Origin: Leucobacter sp. Ag1
Lineage (GTDB): Bacteria; Actinomycetota; Actinomycetes; Actinomycetales; Microbacteriaceae
DNA: 64,000 nucleotides
Assembly: GCF_000980875.1 (NCBI RefSeq)
Contig: NZ_LAYO01000107.1
Location: 1 to 64,000 of the forward strand
Direction: 5' to 3'
Position numbers and translations under genes: made by a program. Shown piece by piece: positions 32,866-42,229 of this stretch. The notes beneath the pieces are model-generated. The model searched no databases. It was given only the letters and a program-made list of their open reading frames with translations, and had not been told where the DNA came from. Every line of letters starts with the position of its first letter. The first letter of the stretch is position 1.

Positions 32866-34475
32866 GCAGCACCGCCACCACCACCTCGACCGCGAGCGGA
32901 TCGAGCCGATTCACCGCCGCCGCGGCGAACTACATCGATGAGCGCACCAAGATCGGTGTCGCCGTCAAGGAGTTCGGCCGCAAGGTGTTCCCCGACCACT
33001 GGTCGTTCCTGCTCGGTGAGGTCGCGCTCTACAGCTTCGTCGTCATCCTGCTGTCGGGCACCTTCCTGACCCTGTTCTTCCAGGCGTCGATGGTCGAAAC
33101 CCACTACACCGGTCCCTACGTGCCCATGAAGGGCCTCGAGATGTCCGCCGCCATGGCGTCGACGCTCGACATCTCCTTCTCGGTGCGCGGCGGCCTGCTC
33201 ATGCGTCACGTCCACCACTGGGCCGCGCTGCTGTTCGTCGCCTCCATCGGCCTGCACATGCTGCGCATCTTCTTCACGGGTGCGTTCCGCAAGCCGCGCG
33301 AGCTCAACTGGGTGATCGGCTTCGTCCTCTTCATCCTCGCGATGGCCGAGGGCTTCACCGGCTACTCGCTCCCCGACGACGTGCTTTCGGGCAACGGCCT
33401 CCGCATCATCGACGGCATCATCAAGGCCATCCCGGTCATCGGCACCTACCTCTCCTTCTTCTTCTTCGGCGGAGAGTTCCCGGGCACCGCGATCGTCGGA
33501 CGCCTCTACATGCTGCACATCATGGTGCTTCCCGCACTCGTGATCCTGTTCGTCGCGCTGCACCTCGCGTTCGTGGTCATCCACAAGCACACGCAGTACG
33601 CAGGCCCGGGCAAGACCCAGCAGAACGTGGTCGGCTTCCCCGTCCTCCCCGTGTACGCGGCGAAGGCCGGCGGCTTCTTCTTCATCGTGTTCGGCGTCAT
33701 CGTGCTCATCGCATCGTTCGTCGGAATCAACCCGATCTGGAACTACGGACCGTACGACCCATCCCCGGTGTCCGCCGGTACCCAGCCCGACTGGTACATC
33801 GGCTTCGCGGACGGCATGCTGCGTCTGGTCCCGCCGGGGCTCGAGGCGGAGTGGTTCGGCTACACCTGGTCGTTCAACATGCTCCTGCCGCTGATCATCA
33901 TCGGTCTGTTCATCGTGCTCGTCATGATCTACCCCTTCATCGAGGCGTGGGTCACCGGCGACAAGCGCGAGCACCACATCCTGGACCGCCCCCGCAACGC
34001 TCCCACGCGTACCGCGATCGGCGCCGCCGGCGTGACCTTCTACGCCGTGATGTGGGCCGGTGCGAGCTCGGACCTCATGGCCACGCACTTCCAGCTCTCC
34101 ATGGAGGGTGTGATCCACGCGCTGCAGGCTCTTCTGATCCTCGGCCCGATCGTCGCCTACCAGGTCACGAAGCGCATCTGCCTCGGCCTGCAGAAGAAGG
34201 ATCGTTCGATCGCTCTGCACGGCTACGAGTCGGGACGCATCGTGCGCATGCCCGGTGGCGAGTTCATCGAGGTGCACAAGCCGCTCAGCGACTACGAGTC
34301 CTGGAAGCTCGTCAGCTACCACGACTACGCACCGCTCATGCTGCGCCCGAACGACGAGGGCAAGATTCCCTTCTCGCGTCGTCTGCGCGCCGGCGTCAGC
34401 CGCTGGTTCTTCGAGGACCGTATCGTTCCCCCGACCAAGGGTGAGATCGAGCAGAGCCACCACGAGGGTCACTGA
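32862..34475 (+). CDS. qcrB: Cytochrome b subunit of the bc1 complex
   Basis: 537 aa, quinol-oxidising cytochrome b. Heme-ligating histidines occur in LLMRHVHHWAALLFVASIGLHMLRIFF and LYMLHIMVLPALVILFVALHLAFVVIHKH. The Qo-site region is AEGFTGYSLPDDVLSG, the GPYDPSPVSAGTQPDWYIGF loop follows, and the long C-terminal tail of about 120 residues is typical of actinobacteria. GTG start overlaps the qcrA stop. Last gene of the operon, closed by a strong terminator. It is the target of the imidazopyridine class of QcrB inhibitors in mycobacteria. Confidence 0.97.
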   Translation: MSSTATTTSTASGSSRFTAAAANYIDERTKIGVAVKEFGRKVFPDHWSFLLGEVALYSFVVILLSGTFLTLFFQASMVETHYTGPYVPMKGLEMSAAMASTLDISFSVRGGLLMRHVHHWAALLFVASIGLHMLRIFFTGAFRKPRELNWVIGFVLFILAMAEGFTGYSLPDDVLSGNGLRIIDGIIKAIPVIGTYLSFFFFGGEFPGTAIVGRLYMLHIMVLPALVILFVALHLAFVVIHKHTQYAGPGKTQQNVVGFPVLPVYAAKAGGFFFIVFGVIVLIASFVGINPIWNYGPYDPSPVSAGTQPDWYIGFADGMLRLVPPGLEAEWFGYTWSFNMLLPLIIIGLFIVLVMIYPFIEAWVTGDKREHHILDRPRNAPTRTAIGAAGVTFYAVMWAGASSDLMATHFQLSMEGVIHALQALLILGPIVAYQVTKRICLGLQKKDRSIALHGYESGRIVRMPGGEFIEVHKPLSDYESWKLVSYHDYAPLMLRPNDEGKIPFSRRLRAGVSRWFFEDRIVPPTKGEIEQSHHEGH

Positions 34476-34490
34476 CTCTCGGGCTGAACA

Positions 34491-34540
34491 ACGGGTGGGC
34501 CTCCGCAGGATTCGTTCCTGCGGAGGCCCACCCGTTTTTT
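34491..34540 (+). terminator. Intrinsic terminator of ctaE-qcrCAB
   Basis: Perfect 19-bp stem (34491-34509 with 34517-34535), a 7-nt ATTCGTT loop and a run of seven T. It lies 15 bp after the qcrB stop. This is the strongest terminator in the window. Confidence 0.95.
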
Positions 34541-34577
34541 GCGTGCTGAGTGCCGGCGCTGGTTGGGCTTCGTGGGA

Positions 34578-34629
34578 CTGGGCCGTCGGGCTGGGCCGTC
34601 GGGCTGGGCCGTCGGGCTGGGCACTTGGG
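34578..34629. repeat. 13-bp tandem repeat, 3 perfect plus 1 diverged copy
   Basis: CTGGGCCGTCGGG repeats at 34578, 34591 and 34604; a fourth copy at 34617-34629 reads CTGGGCACTTGGG. The unit length is not a multiple of three. Confidence 0.9.
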
Positions 34630-34677
34630 CGGGCAAGTCTTGGTGCTGAGAGTCTCGCGGGCGAAGATGCTGTTGTA

Positions 34678-34695
34678 GGGGAATGATCGTTCCCC
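34678..34695. repeat. 18-bp near-palindrome centred on GATC
   Basis: GGGGAATGATCGTTCCCC; 8 of 9 positions pair, with one T-G at the centre flank. Possible operator or structural element. Confidence 0.7.
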
Positions 34696-34835
34696 CACGT
34701 GCGGCCTCCGCTCACGTGAGACTCCGCTCACGCGGCGCTCTCCCATCGGCGACCGCATCGGCTCCCCTACCCGGCAATTTCACCAGGTCTCCAGAGCCCG
34801 GCGATGTCACCAGGACCCTGTGCGCCGGAGTCCGA

Positions 34836-34870
34836 AGATCCGAGATCCGAGATCCGAGATCCGAGATCCC
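34836..34870. repeat. 7-bp tandem repeat, 4 perfect plus 1 diverged copy
   Basis: AGATCCG repeats from 34836 to 34863, then AGATCCC. Heptamer repeats like this are prone to slippage and copy-number change. Confidence 0.9.
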
Positions 34871-35053
34871 ACGCACGATACCCGAGGCGTAGGCTCGCAC
34901 GGGCTCGAGAAGTCCGGGCCAGATCCGCTGCAGCGCGTCGCGGCGTCTCCCGCAGCTCATCTGCCGCCCGCCAAGTTCGAGAGGCAGCTCCTCTCGTCCT
35001 CTCGCCTCTCCCCCTACACCTGAATACTGGCCCCGTGATCTTGGCCCTGGCTG

Positions 35054-35109
35054 TCGCGCCGGCTCTGCTCGCGCCGGCTCTGCTCGTGCCCTGTGCTCGT
35101 GCCCTGTGC
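35054..35109. repeat. Composite repeat: two 15-bp then two 13-bp units
   Basis: TCGCGCCGGCTCTGC at 35054 and 35069, followed by TCGTGCCCTGTGC at 35084 and 35097. The TCGxGCC start is shared. It is flanked by TGGCCCTGGCT repeats at 35042 and 35119. Confidence 0.85.
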
Positions 35110-35356
35110 TCGTGCACTGGCCCTGGCTCTGGCCCTGACCCCGGCGAGCCCACCACGCGCACACCGTGACCAGCACGCGCCCTCTCCCGCCCCAACGCAC
35201 CGCCATTGATGCCGAGCGGCGCCAAAGCGGTCTTATGAGCCCGCATTCGATGCGTTTGCCGCCACTCGGTGCAGGCGGGCGGGCATCTCAACACCCTCGG
35301 ACCCCGTTTCAAGCCCCGGCGGTCGCGCGGACCCGCGCGTGTTCGCCCGAAAGACA

Positions 35357-35400
35357 CCCGGGCGCGCATGCGTCGGTCCGCGCAAGCGTGCGCGCCCGGG
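35357..35400. repeat. 15-bp hairpin in the gene-free gap
   Basis: The left arm CCCGGGCGCGCATGC (35357-35371) pairs with 35386-35400, with one G-U, around a 14-nt loop. No T-run follows on either strand, so it is not a plain terminator. Confidence 0.8.
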
Positions 35401-35460
35401 CCGCCCGAGGGCCTGCGACGCCACGCGTTACGGGCTCCAAGACCTCGGTCGACGCCGCGC

Positions 35461-35514
35461 ATGCCGTGCAAGCCCTGGATGCCGTGCAAGCCCTGGATGC
35501 CGTGCAAGCCCTGG
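35461..35514. repeat. 18-bp tandem repeat, three perfect copies
   Basis: ATGCCGTGCAAGCCCTGG occurs at 35461, 35479 and 35497, followed by a partial ACGCCGTGG. In the plus frame it would read AVQALD repeats, but no family match or coding context supports this. Confidence 0.95.
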
Positions 35515-35679
35515 ACGCCGTGGATGCGACGGCCCCCGTCGACGAGACTCTCACCCTCTTCTGCCGGGCCAGTTCCCACGCGCCAACGCGTCCCAGGGCC
35601 GACGTCGAGCTCAGAGGATCCACTCAGGCCCTACCGTCGGAAGGAGATTCGCGTTCTTCCGGACGAACTTCGCCGTTCG

Positions 35680-35711
35680 TCTCCTTCTGAACGCGGATCT
35701 CCTTCTGAACG
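35680..35711. repeat. 14-bp direct repeat
   Basis: TCTCCTTCTGAACG at 35680-35693 and 35698-35711, period 18 bp. Confidence 0.9.
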
Positions 35712-35873
35712 TGTGCCCGCACCGCCAAACGGCCGAGTGAGATGCGCGAGCTCGGGACGGCGAGTGCACGCCGGCGCCGGCTCAGAACCCGTTTCTGCGC
35801 AACGGGGAGGGCTGTGTCGCAGCGAGGTGGCTGTCCAACAGCGGCGGCCGCGCCCTGTCCAACCAGCGGCCGG

Positions 35874-36482
35874 CTAGGCCTCCGGCCCAGTGAGCAGCAG
35901 CTGCGCGCCACGCAGCACCAGCTCATCGAACGCAGACGCGCCGATCCTGGTGCGCAGCGTCGAGAGCTCGAGGTGGAGCTCCGGTCCCAGCTGAGCGTCT
36001 GCGGCAAGAGCGATCGCCTGCAGCAGCACTCGAGCCGCGGCAGCGCCGTGGCTCTCGCCCTCGGCAGCGCCGTCGCGCTCACGCTCACCAGCGCCGTGGC
36101 TCTCGCTCTCGCGCGCATCCGAGCCCTCGCCGCCCGCGTCGAGACCGGGTCCGTGGGCGCCAGCAGGCACACCAGCAGGAACTTCATCGGGCGCCCCGCC
36201 GAGAAGGCCTTCGCCGGTGCCGGCGGGAGCCAATGCGGTCGGCCCCGCAAGCCGCTCCGCAACGCGACGCACGACCGCGAGGAAGAGCTCCCCCTTGGAC
36301 GGGAAACTCGCGTAGACGTGCGGCTGTGGAACTTCGGCCCGGGCGGCGATGCCCGCGGTCGATGCTCCGTGATAGCCGAAGAGGCCGAACTCGATGAGTC
36401 CGGCCTCGATCAGGCGCTCCCGGTTCTCGCCCGGACGACGCCGGGGACGGGCGGGAGCAAAAAACTGGCTATCCGAGGTCAA
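35874..36482 (-). CDS. TetR-family regulator with a low-complexity insert
   Basis: 202 aa. Residues 20-68 form the TetR helix-turn-helix: RERLIEAGLIEFGLFGYHGASTAGIAARAEVPQPHVYASFPSK. Residues 85-150 are a Gly/Glu/Ala/Ser-rich, low-complexity stretch containing an in-frame 24-bp repeat in three copies (36041-36112: ESESHGAG, ERERDGAA, EGESHGAA types). A short helical C-terminus follows (RVLLQAIALAADAQLGPELH). The ligand domain therefore looks interrupted and short. The apparent start is a TTG at 36482, overlapping the GNAT stop by 14 bp, with GGAAG upstream. Could be functional or decaying. Confidence 0.75.
   Translation of the reverse strand: MTSDSQFFAPARPRRRPGENRERLIEAGLIEFGLFGYHGASTAGIAARAEVPQPHVYASFPSKGELFLAVVRRVAERLAGPTALAPAGTGEGLLGGAPDEVPAGVPAGAHGPGLDAGGEGSDARESESHGAGERERDGAAEGESHGAAAARVLLQAIALAADAQLGPELHLELSTLRTRIGASAFDELVLRGAQLLLTGPEA
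36041..36112 (-). repeat. In-frame 24-bp tandem repeat inside the TetR gene
   Basis: Three units start with CAGCGCCGT at 36041, 36065 and 36089 on the plus strand. Units 1 and 3 are nearly identical; unit 2 differs at several positions. It encodes an 8-residue repeat. Confidence 0.9.
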
Positions 36483-36912
36483 GGATCTTCCGGTAGTGCT
36501 CCCCGACCGCCTCGAACCCTCGGTGGTTGTAGAACGAACCGATGCGAGCGGTCGACGCGGACAGCTGACGCACGCCGCGCCCCATGCAGTAGTGCTCGTT
36601 GGCCTGCATCAGGCGATCGCCGATGCCGTGCCCGCGAGAGTTTGAATCGACGACGATCTCCTGCAGGTGGGCCGTCAGGCCCGGTGCGTGCAGCAACCGG
36701 GAGACGGTCGTCAGCGAGTAGCCGACGACCTTCTCGTCGAGCTCGGCGACGAAGAGCACGTTGGTCTCGTGGTCGCGGCGCCGGAGCACGTTGTCGAGAC
36801 CGACGAGGAACTCGTCGCGGCCGATCGGCTCACGGCCGGTCTGATACTGGCGAGCCAGATCGAAGAGCGCCGCAGCGTCTTCGATCTGGCCCCGTCGAAT
36901 CGTGATTCCCAC
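36469..36912 (-). CDS. GNAT acetyltransferase
   Basis: 147 aa, MGITIRRGQIEDAAALFDLA onward. The acetyl-CoA loop is LQEIVVDSNSRGHGIGDRLMQANE and the end is ARIGSFYNHRGFEAVGEHYRKIL, typical of GNAT N-acetyltransferases of the AAC/MarR-linked type. The substrate is unknown. GTG at 36912 with AAGGA upstream, 9 bp after ctaF, so it is probably co-transcribed with ctaCDF. The following TetR gene overlaps its 3' end. Confidence 0.9.
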   Translation of the reverse strand: MGITIRRGQIEDAAALFDLARQYQTGREPIGRDEFLVGLDNVLRRRDHETNVLFVAELDEKVVGYSLTTVSRLLHAPGLTAHLQEIVVDSNSRGHGIGDRLMQANEHYCMGRGVRQLSASTARIGSFYNHRGFEAVGEHYRKILDLG

Positions 36913-36921
36913 GCGAGTTCC

Positions 36922-37344
36922 TTAGCGGGCGAAGTTGCCGCGGTAGTACTCGTAGACCCAGCCGACCACGCCCACGAGCACGATCGGTGCTGCGAGGAAC
37001 GCGAGCCAGAACTCGAATCCGATGCACAGGCCGAGGACGACCAGCGACGCACCGAAGGCGAGGACGATCGGCCACCAGCTCCACGGGCTGAACTCGCCCA
37101 GCTCGGGGTCGCCGTCGTCGATGTCCGAGTCCTCGAGGTCCTCGATCAGCTCGCCGCCCTGCTTGCTGCGCGTGAGCTGCAGGTAGAAGGCGATGAAGCC
37201 GGTGAGGCCGCCCGAGAGCAGGATCGCGGTGGATCCGACCCACTCGACGCCGCCGTGGTCGATGAGGTTCCAGACGGTGTAGACGGCTGCCAGGAGCACC
37301 AGGTACGCGGTCAGGATCCAGAAGATGACGATGTTGGACTTCAT
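36922..37344 (-). CDS. ctaF: Cytochrome c oxidase subunit IV
   Basis: 140 aa, actinobacterial-type small membrane subunit with four helices (IFWILTAYLVLLAAVYTVW, TAILLSGGLTGFIAFYLQL, WPIVLAFGASLVVLGLCIGF, WLAFLAAPIVLVGVVGWVYEYY). The acidic loop ELIEDLEDSDIDDGDPELGE and the terminal YEYYRGNFAR are hallmarks. Assembles with CtaC, CtaD and CtaE. It follows ctaD by 22 bp. Confidence 0.95.
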   Translation of the reverse strand: MKSNIVIFWILTAYLVLLAAVYTVWNLIDHGGVEWVGSTAILLSGGLTGFIAFYLQLTRSKQGGELIEDLEDSDIDDGDPELGEFSPWSWWPIVLAFGASLVVLGLCIGFEFWLAFLAAPIVLVGVVGWVYEYYRGNFAR

Positions 37345-37366
37345 GTCGTTCGTTGCCTCTCAGTCG

Positions 37367-39013
37367 TCACTTCTTGGGGGCGAGCTCGTGCTGCTCGCTC
37401 TCCTGGCCGACCTGCTGGATGCCGCTGACCTCGGGGTGGTTGAGGTCGAAGGCGGGCGACTCGGTGCGGATACGCGGGATCGAGGTGAAGTTGTGACGCG
37501 GCGGCGGGCAGGAGGTCGCCCACTCGAGCGAGCGGCCGAAGCCCCACGGGTCGTTCACGGTCACCTTCGGTGCGCGGCGCGAGGTGATGTACACGTTCAG
37601 GAGGAACGGGATCATCGAAGCGCCGAGGATCATCGCGCCCACGGTCGAGAGCTGGTTCATCCAGGTGACACCGTCCTCGGGGAGGTAGGTGTAGTAGCGA
37701 CGCGGCATGGCCATGACGCCCAGCCAGTGCTGGATGAGGAAGGTCGTGTGGAAGCCGATGAAGAGCACCCAGAAGTGGATCTTGCCGAGACGCTCGTTGA
37801 GCATCTTGCCGGTCCACTTCGGCCACCAGAAGTAGAAGCCCGCGAACATCGCGAACACGACGGTACCGAACACGACGTAGTGGAAGTGCGCCACGACGAA
37901 GTAGGTGTCGGACAGGTGGAAGTCGAGCGCCGGCGAGGCGAGGATGACACCCGTGAGACCGCCGAAGACGAAGGTCACGAGGAAGCCGATCGACCAGAGC
38001 ATCGGGGTCTCGAAGGTGATCGAGCCGCGCCACATGGTGCCGAGCCAGTTGAAGATCTTCACGCCGGTCGGAACCGCGATGAGCATGGTCATCAGGGCGA
38101 AGAACGGCAGGAGCACCGAGCCGGTGACGTACATGTGGTGCGCCCACACGGTCATCGACAGGGCCGCGATCGAGATGGTCGCGTAGATCAGGGTCTTGTA
38201 GCCGAAGATCGGCTTGCGGCTGAACACCGGGAAGATCTCGGAGACGATGCCGAAGAACGGCAGCGCGATGATGTAGACCTCGGGGTGCCCGAAGAACCAG
38301 AAGAGGTGTTGCCAGAGAATGGCGCCGCCCTGGCCGTCGTAGATGTGCGCACCGAAGATGCGGTCGGCTGCGAGGCCGAAGAAGGCCGCGGCGAGCACGG
38401 GGAAGACGAGGAGCACCAGGATCGAGGTGATGAGCGTGTTCCAGGTGAACACGGACATGCGCCACATGGTCATGCCCGGAGCGCGCATGGTGATGATCGT
38501 GGTGATGAAGTTCACGCCGCCCATGATCGTGCCGAAGCCGCTGACGCCGAGGCCGAGCACCCAGAGGTTGCCGCCCACGCCCGGCGAGAAGGTCATACCG
38601 GAGAGGGGCGAGTAGGCGAACCAGCCGAAGGAGGCCGCGCCCTGCGGGGTGAGGAAGCCGCCGACCGCCATGAGCGAGCCGAAGGTGTAGAGCCAGAAGG
38701 CGAAGGCGTTCAGTCGCGGGAAGGCGACGTCAGGGGCGCCGATCTGCAGGGGCATGATCACGTTGGCGAAGCCGGCGAACAGCGGCGTCGCGAACATGAG
38801 CAGCATGATCGTGCCGTGCATGGTGAACAGCTGGTTGTACTGCTCCTTGGTGGCGACGATCTCGAGGCCGGGAGCGAACAGCTGGGCGCGGATCACGAGG
38901 GCCATGAGGCCACCGATCAGGAACCACACGAAGGAGCTGATCAGATACATGTATCCGATCACCTTGTGGTCCGTGGACGTGATCCACGTGACGAATACGT
39001 TGCCCTTCTTCAT
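37367..39013 (-). CDS. ctaD: Cytochrome c oxidase subunit I
   Basis: 548 aa with 12 membrane helices; holds heme a and the heme a3-CuB oxygen-reducing centre. Visible are [20 protein letters not shown] (heme a His), [19 protein letters not shown] (CuB His and the Tyr cross-link region), AHHMYVTG and [15 protein letters not shown]. The N-terminal [17 protein letters not shown] is typical. Starts at ATG 39013, 5 bp after ctaC. No subunit III fusion. Confidence 0.98.
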   Translation of the reverse strand: MKKGNVFVTWITSTDHKVIGYMYLISSFVWFLIGGLMALVIRAQLFAPGLEIVATKEQYNQLFTMHGTIMLLMFATPLFAGFANVIMPLQIGAPDVAFPRLNAFAFWLYTFGSLMAVGGFLTPQGAASFGWFAYSPLSGMTFSPGVGGNLWVLGLGVSGFGTIMGGVNFITTIITMRAPGMTMWRMSVFTWNTLITSILVLLVFPVLAAAFFGLAADRIFGAHIYDGQGGAILWQHLFWFFGHPEVYIIALPFFGIVSEIFPVFSRKPIFGYKTLIYATISIAALSMTVWAHHMYVTGSVLLPFFALMTMLIAVPTGVKIFNWLGTMWRGSITFETPMLWSIGFLVTFVFGGLTGVILASPALDFHLSDTYFVVAHFHYVVFGTVVFAMFAGFYFWWPKWTGKMLNERLGKIHFWVLFIGFHTTFLIQHWLGVMAMPRRYYTYLPEDGVTWMNQLSTVGAMILGASMIPFLLNVYITSRRAPKVTVNDPWGFGRSLEWATSCPPPRHNFTSIPRIRTESPAFDLNHPEVSGIQQVGQESEQHELAPKK

Positions 39014-39018
39014 GTGCC

Positions 39019-39891
39019 TTATCCCTCGTGCTTTTCACCGGCGGCGGCCGGAGCGGCGAACAGATCCTGGTTCGGGTTCTGATCGTTGCCGACCAGACCC
39101 GTCTTGCCCTGCTCGCGCAGCGACTTGACGTATGCGTCGTACTCGTCCTGGTTCACGACCTTGACCTCGAACAGCATCATCGAGTGGTACTCGCCGCAGA
39201 GCTCGGCGCACTTGCCCATGAAGGTGCCCGTCTTGGTGGGCGTGAAGGTCATGTAGTTGGTCTTGCCCGGGATCATGTCCTTCTTGTAGAGGAAGTCCAC
39301 GACCCAGAACGAGTGGATGACGTCGCGCGACTCGAGACGGATCTCGGTCGTCTTGTTGACGGGCAGGTAGAGCACCGGCATGGTCTCGGGCTTGGCCGAG
39401 CCCTTCTTGTCGGTCTGGACCTGCACGCCCTGGAAGTGGACGTCGTCCTTCACGTAGTTGAAGTCCCACGCCCAGCGCTTACCGAAGACCTCGACCACGT
39501 TCTCGGGGTTGGGATCCCGCGCCTCGATCTTGGACTGCTCCTGCGCGGTGAAGGCGAAGAAGCCGATGACCAGGATGACCGGGACGATCGTGAAGAAGGT
39601 CTCGATGGGCATGTTGTAGCGCAGCTGCACCGGCATGCCGGTCTGGCCCTTGCGACGGCGGTATGCGATCGCCGCCCAGATGATCAGACCCCAGGTGATC
39701 ACACCGACGGCGAGCAGCACGATCCAGGAGTTGACCCAGAGGCTGGTGATGCCGTCCGTATGGTTCGTCGCGCCTTCGGAGCCAGCGGGGAGGAAGCCCC
39801 GCTGCTGCTCGGAGGTGCAGCCTGCGAGCACCAGCGCTGCAGCCAGCGCGAGTGGGGTCGCGACCCATTTCATTCGACGATTGGAACGCAC
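39019..39891 (-). CDS. ctaC: Cytochrome c oxidase subunit II
   Basis: 290 aa. Lipoprotein-type signal [12 protein letters not shown] places the mature N-terminal Cys outside. Two membrane helices follow ([21 protein letters not shown] and [18 protein letters not shown]), then the CuA domain with [20 protein letters not shown] and the ligands [13 protein letters not shown] start at GTG 39891 because AAAGG lies 6 nt upstream; the ATG at 39873 is an alternative. First gene of ctaC-ctaD-ctaF-GNAT-TetR. Confidence 0.95.
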   Translation of the reverse strand: MRSNRRMKWVATPLALAAALVLAGCTSEQQRGFLPAGSEGATNHTDGITSLWVNSWIVLLAVGVITWGLIIWAAIAYRRRKGQTGMPVQLRYNMPIETFFTIVPVILVIGFFAFTAQEQSKIEARDPNPENVVEVFGKRWAWDFNYVKDDVHFQGVQVQTDKKGSAKPETMPVLYLPVNKTTEIRLESRDVIHSFWVVDFLYKKDMIPGKTNYMTFTPTKTGTFMGKCAELCGEYHSMMLFEVKVVNQDEYDAYVKSLREQGKTGLVGNDQNPNQDLFAAPAAAGEKHEG

Positions 39892-40015
39892 CGCATACCT
39901 TTCGAAACGTGATGTTCGCCACCCGGCGGGCAGGCGAAACTGATGACTCCCTGACAGCTTAGCGCGATCCGGCAAGCGCCCAGGACACGGGCCGGTGCGT
40001 CGCAGGATCTTCGGT

Positions 40016-40381
40016 TCAGCTGAAGCTGTCGCCGCAGGCGCAGCTGCCCTGGGCGTTGGGGTTGTCGATGGTGAAGCCCTGCTTCTGGATCGTGTCCTCG
40101 AACTCGATGGTCGAGCCGTCCAGGTAGGGCTTGCTCATCTGGTCGACGATCACCTCGACGCCGGAGAAGTCGACGACGGCGTCGTTGTCAAGCACGCGCT
40201 CGTCGAAGTAGAGCTGGTAGATGAGGCCGGAGCAGCCTCCGGGCTGCACTGCGATGCGCAGGCGGAGGTCGTCACGACCCTCCTGCGAGAGCAGGCTGCG
40301 GACTTTGTCCTGTGCCGTCTCGGACAGCTTGACGCCGTGCGCCGGGGCCTCGACCTCGGGGGTCTGGGTATCAGTGCTCAC
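40016..40381 (-). CDS. erpA: HesB/IscA-type iron-sulfur carrier
   Basis: 121 aa A-type carrier that hands Fe-S clusters to apoproteins. The three cysteines are in VQPGGCSGLIY and GSCACGDSFS. GTG at 40381 with AAGGAG upstream. It precedes the oxidase genes on the same strand, a common actinobacterial neighbourhood that may supply clusters for the Rieske protein. The erpA symbol is by family; IscA-like naming is equally possible. Confidence 0.92.
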   Translation of the reverse strand: MSTDTQTPEVEAPAHGVKLSETAQDKVRSLLSQEGRDDLRLRIAVQPGGCSGLIYQLYFDERVLDNDAVVDFSGVEVIVDQMSKPYLDGSTIEFEDTIQKQGFTIDNPNAQGSCACGDSFS

Positions 40382-40544
40382 ACCGACTCCTTGCTCGCGA
40401 TGAACATGTCTGAATCAAGTCTACGCCCGCGCGCGTCGCTCACATGCGCACCGGGTATCCTGGAGGACGGCCCGCACAATCGTCGGGCGCACGAGGGCGG
40501 CGTCGCGATCGACGCGGCGCCCAGAAGCAGTCAAGGAGTCGGGC

Positions 40545-41123
40545 GTGGCACCGAAGCGGACCGAAGATTCGTCGAAGCCGAGCGTTGAGAGCGGAGCGAC
40601 GGAACCGGTCGTCGGCAAGGGGCGCCCCACGCCGAGCCGCAAGGCCGCGCAGGCCGCGAACGCGCAGCCGCTCGTCGGCAGCCGCGACAAGGCCTCGATG
40701 AAGGCCGCGCGTCAGCGCCAGATGGCCGACCGCGATCGCGCGCGCCTCGGCATGATGAACGGCGAGGAGCGCTACCTCACCGCACGCGACCGCGGCCCGC
40801 AGCGCCGCTACGTGCGCGATTTCGTCGATGCGCGCTTCAGCATGGGCGAGATCCTCATCCCCCTCATGCTGCTCATGCTGCTCGGCACGTTCCTGCCCGG
40901 CATGGCCGGCGTCTACAGCGTCTTCATCGTCTGGGGCTTCGTCGCCCTCGCGGTGCTCGACTCGGTGCTCCTCGGCGTGCGCCTGAACGGCAAGCTCGCG
41001 GCGAAGTTCGGCAAGGAGAACGTCCAGAAGGGCTTCCGCTGGTACGCCGCCATGCGCGCGTTCCAGATGCGCTTCCTGCGGATGCCGAAGCCGCAGGTCA
41101 AGCGCCGCCAGTACCCGAACTGA
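40545..41123 (+). CDS. DUF3043 membrane protein
   Basis: 192 aa actinobacterial protein of unknown function. The first 90 residues are basic and disordered (KGRPTPSRKAAQAANAQPLV, then ERYLTARDRGPQRRYVRDFVDAR), followed by two membrane helices (ILIPLMLLMLLGTFLPGMAG and FIVWGFVALAVLDSVLLGV) and a basic tail with WYAAMRAFQMRFLRMPKPQV. The GTG at 40545 has AAGGAG upstream. It is divergent from the HesB gene and regularly neighbours oxidase genes in relatives. Confidence 0.92.
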   Translation: MAPKRTEDSSKPSVESGATEPVVGKGRPTPSRKAAQAANAQPLVGSRDKASMKAARQRQMADRDRARLGMMNGEERYLTARDRGPQRRYVRDFVDARFSMGEILIPLMLLMLLGTFLPGMAGVYSVFIVWGFVALAVLDSVLLGVRLNGKLAAKFGKENVQKGFRWYAAMRAFQMRFLRMPKPQVKRRQYPN

Positions 41124-41138
41124 TCGGGACGACGAAAG

Positions 41139-41172
41139 AAGGGAGCGGAGGCATCGCCTCCGCTCCCTTTTC
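41139..41172. terminator. Bidirectional terminator between DUF3043 gene and pyrD
   Basis: A 12-bp stem GGGAGCGGAGGC (41141-41152) pairs with 41156-41167, flanked by AA on one side and TTTTCT on the other. It serves the plus-strand gene clearly and the converging pyrD less well. Confidence 0.85.
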
Positions 41173-41181
41173 TGTGCGTTC

Positions 41182-42222
<1,041 letters not shown>

Positions 42223-42229
42223 GGTGCGG

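Larger units (their letters stand above)
34541..35873. other. Gene-free, repeat-rich gap between the two respiratory operons
   Basis: About 1.3 kb with no frame resembling a known protein. Several open frames exist on both strands, but they are broken by repeat units of 7 and 13 bp that are not multiples of three and lack ribosome sites. It holds at least five short tandem arrays, a 15-bp hairpin, a GATC-centred near-palindrome and a CTCACGTGAG palindrome (34711-34720). It may be degraded sequence or a rapidly changing spacer. Confidence 0.75.

Noticed and set aside
35461-35514. CRISPR-like array
   Set aside because: Direct tandem copies without spacers and no cas genes.
34767-35579. 270-codon minus-strand frame with HGIQGL repeats
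   Set aside because: Crosses noncoding tandem repeats of non-triplet length, has no ribosome site and no recognisable domain.
35166-35690. 174-codon plus-strand frame with AVQALD repeats
   Set aside because: Tempting because the 18-bp repeat keeps frame, but rare-codon use and loss of coding bias downstream argue against a gene.
37325-39082. 585-codon plus-strand frame
   Set aside because: Antisense to ctaD and ctaF; extremely Glu/Asp/His-rich, as expected from complementing these codons.
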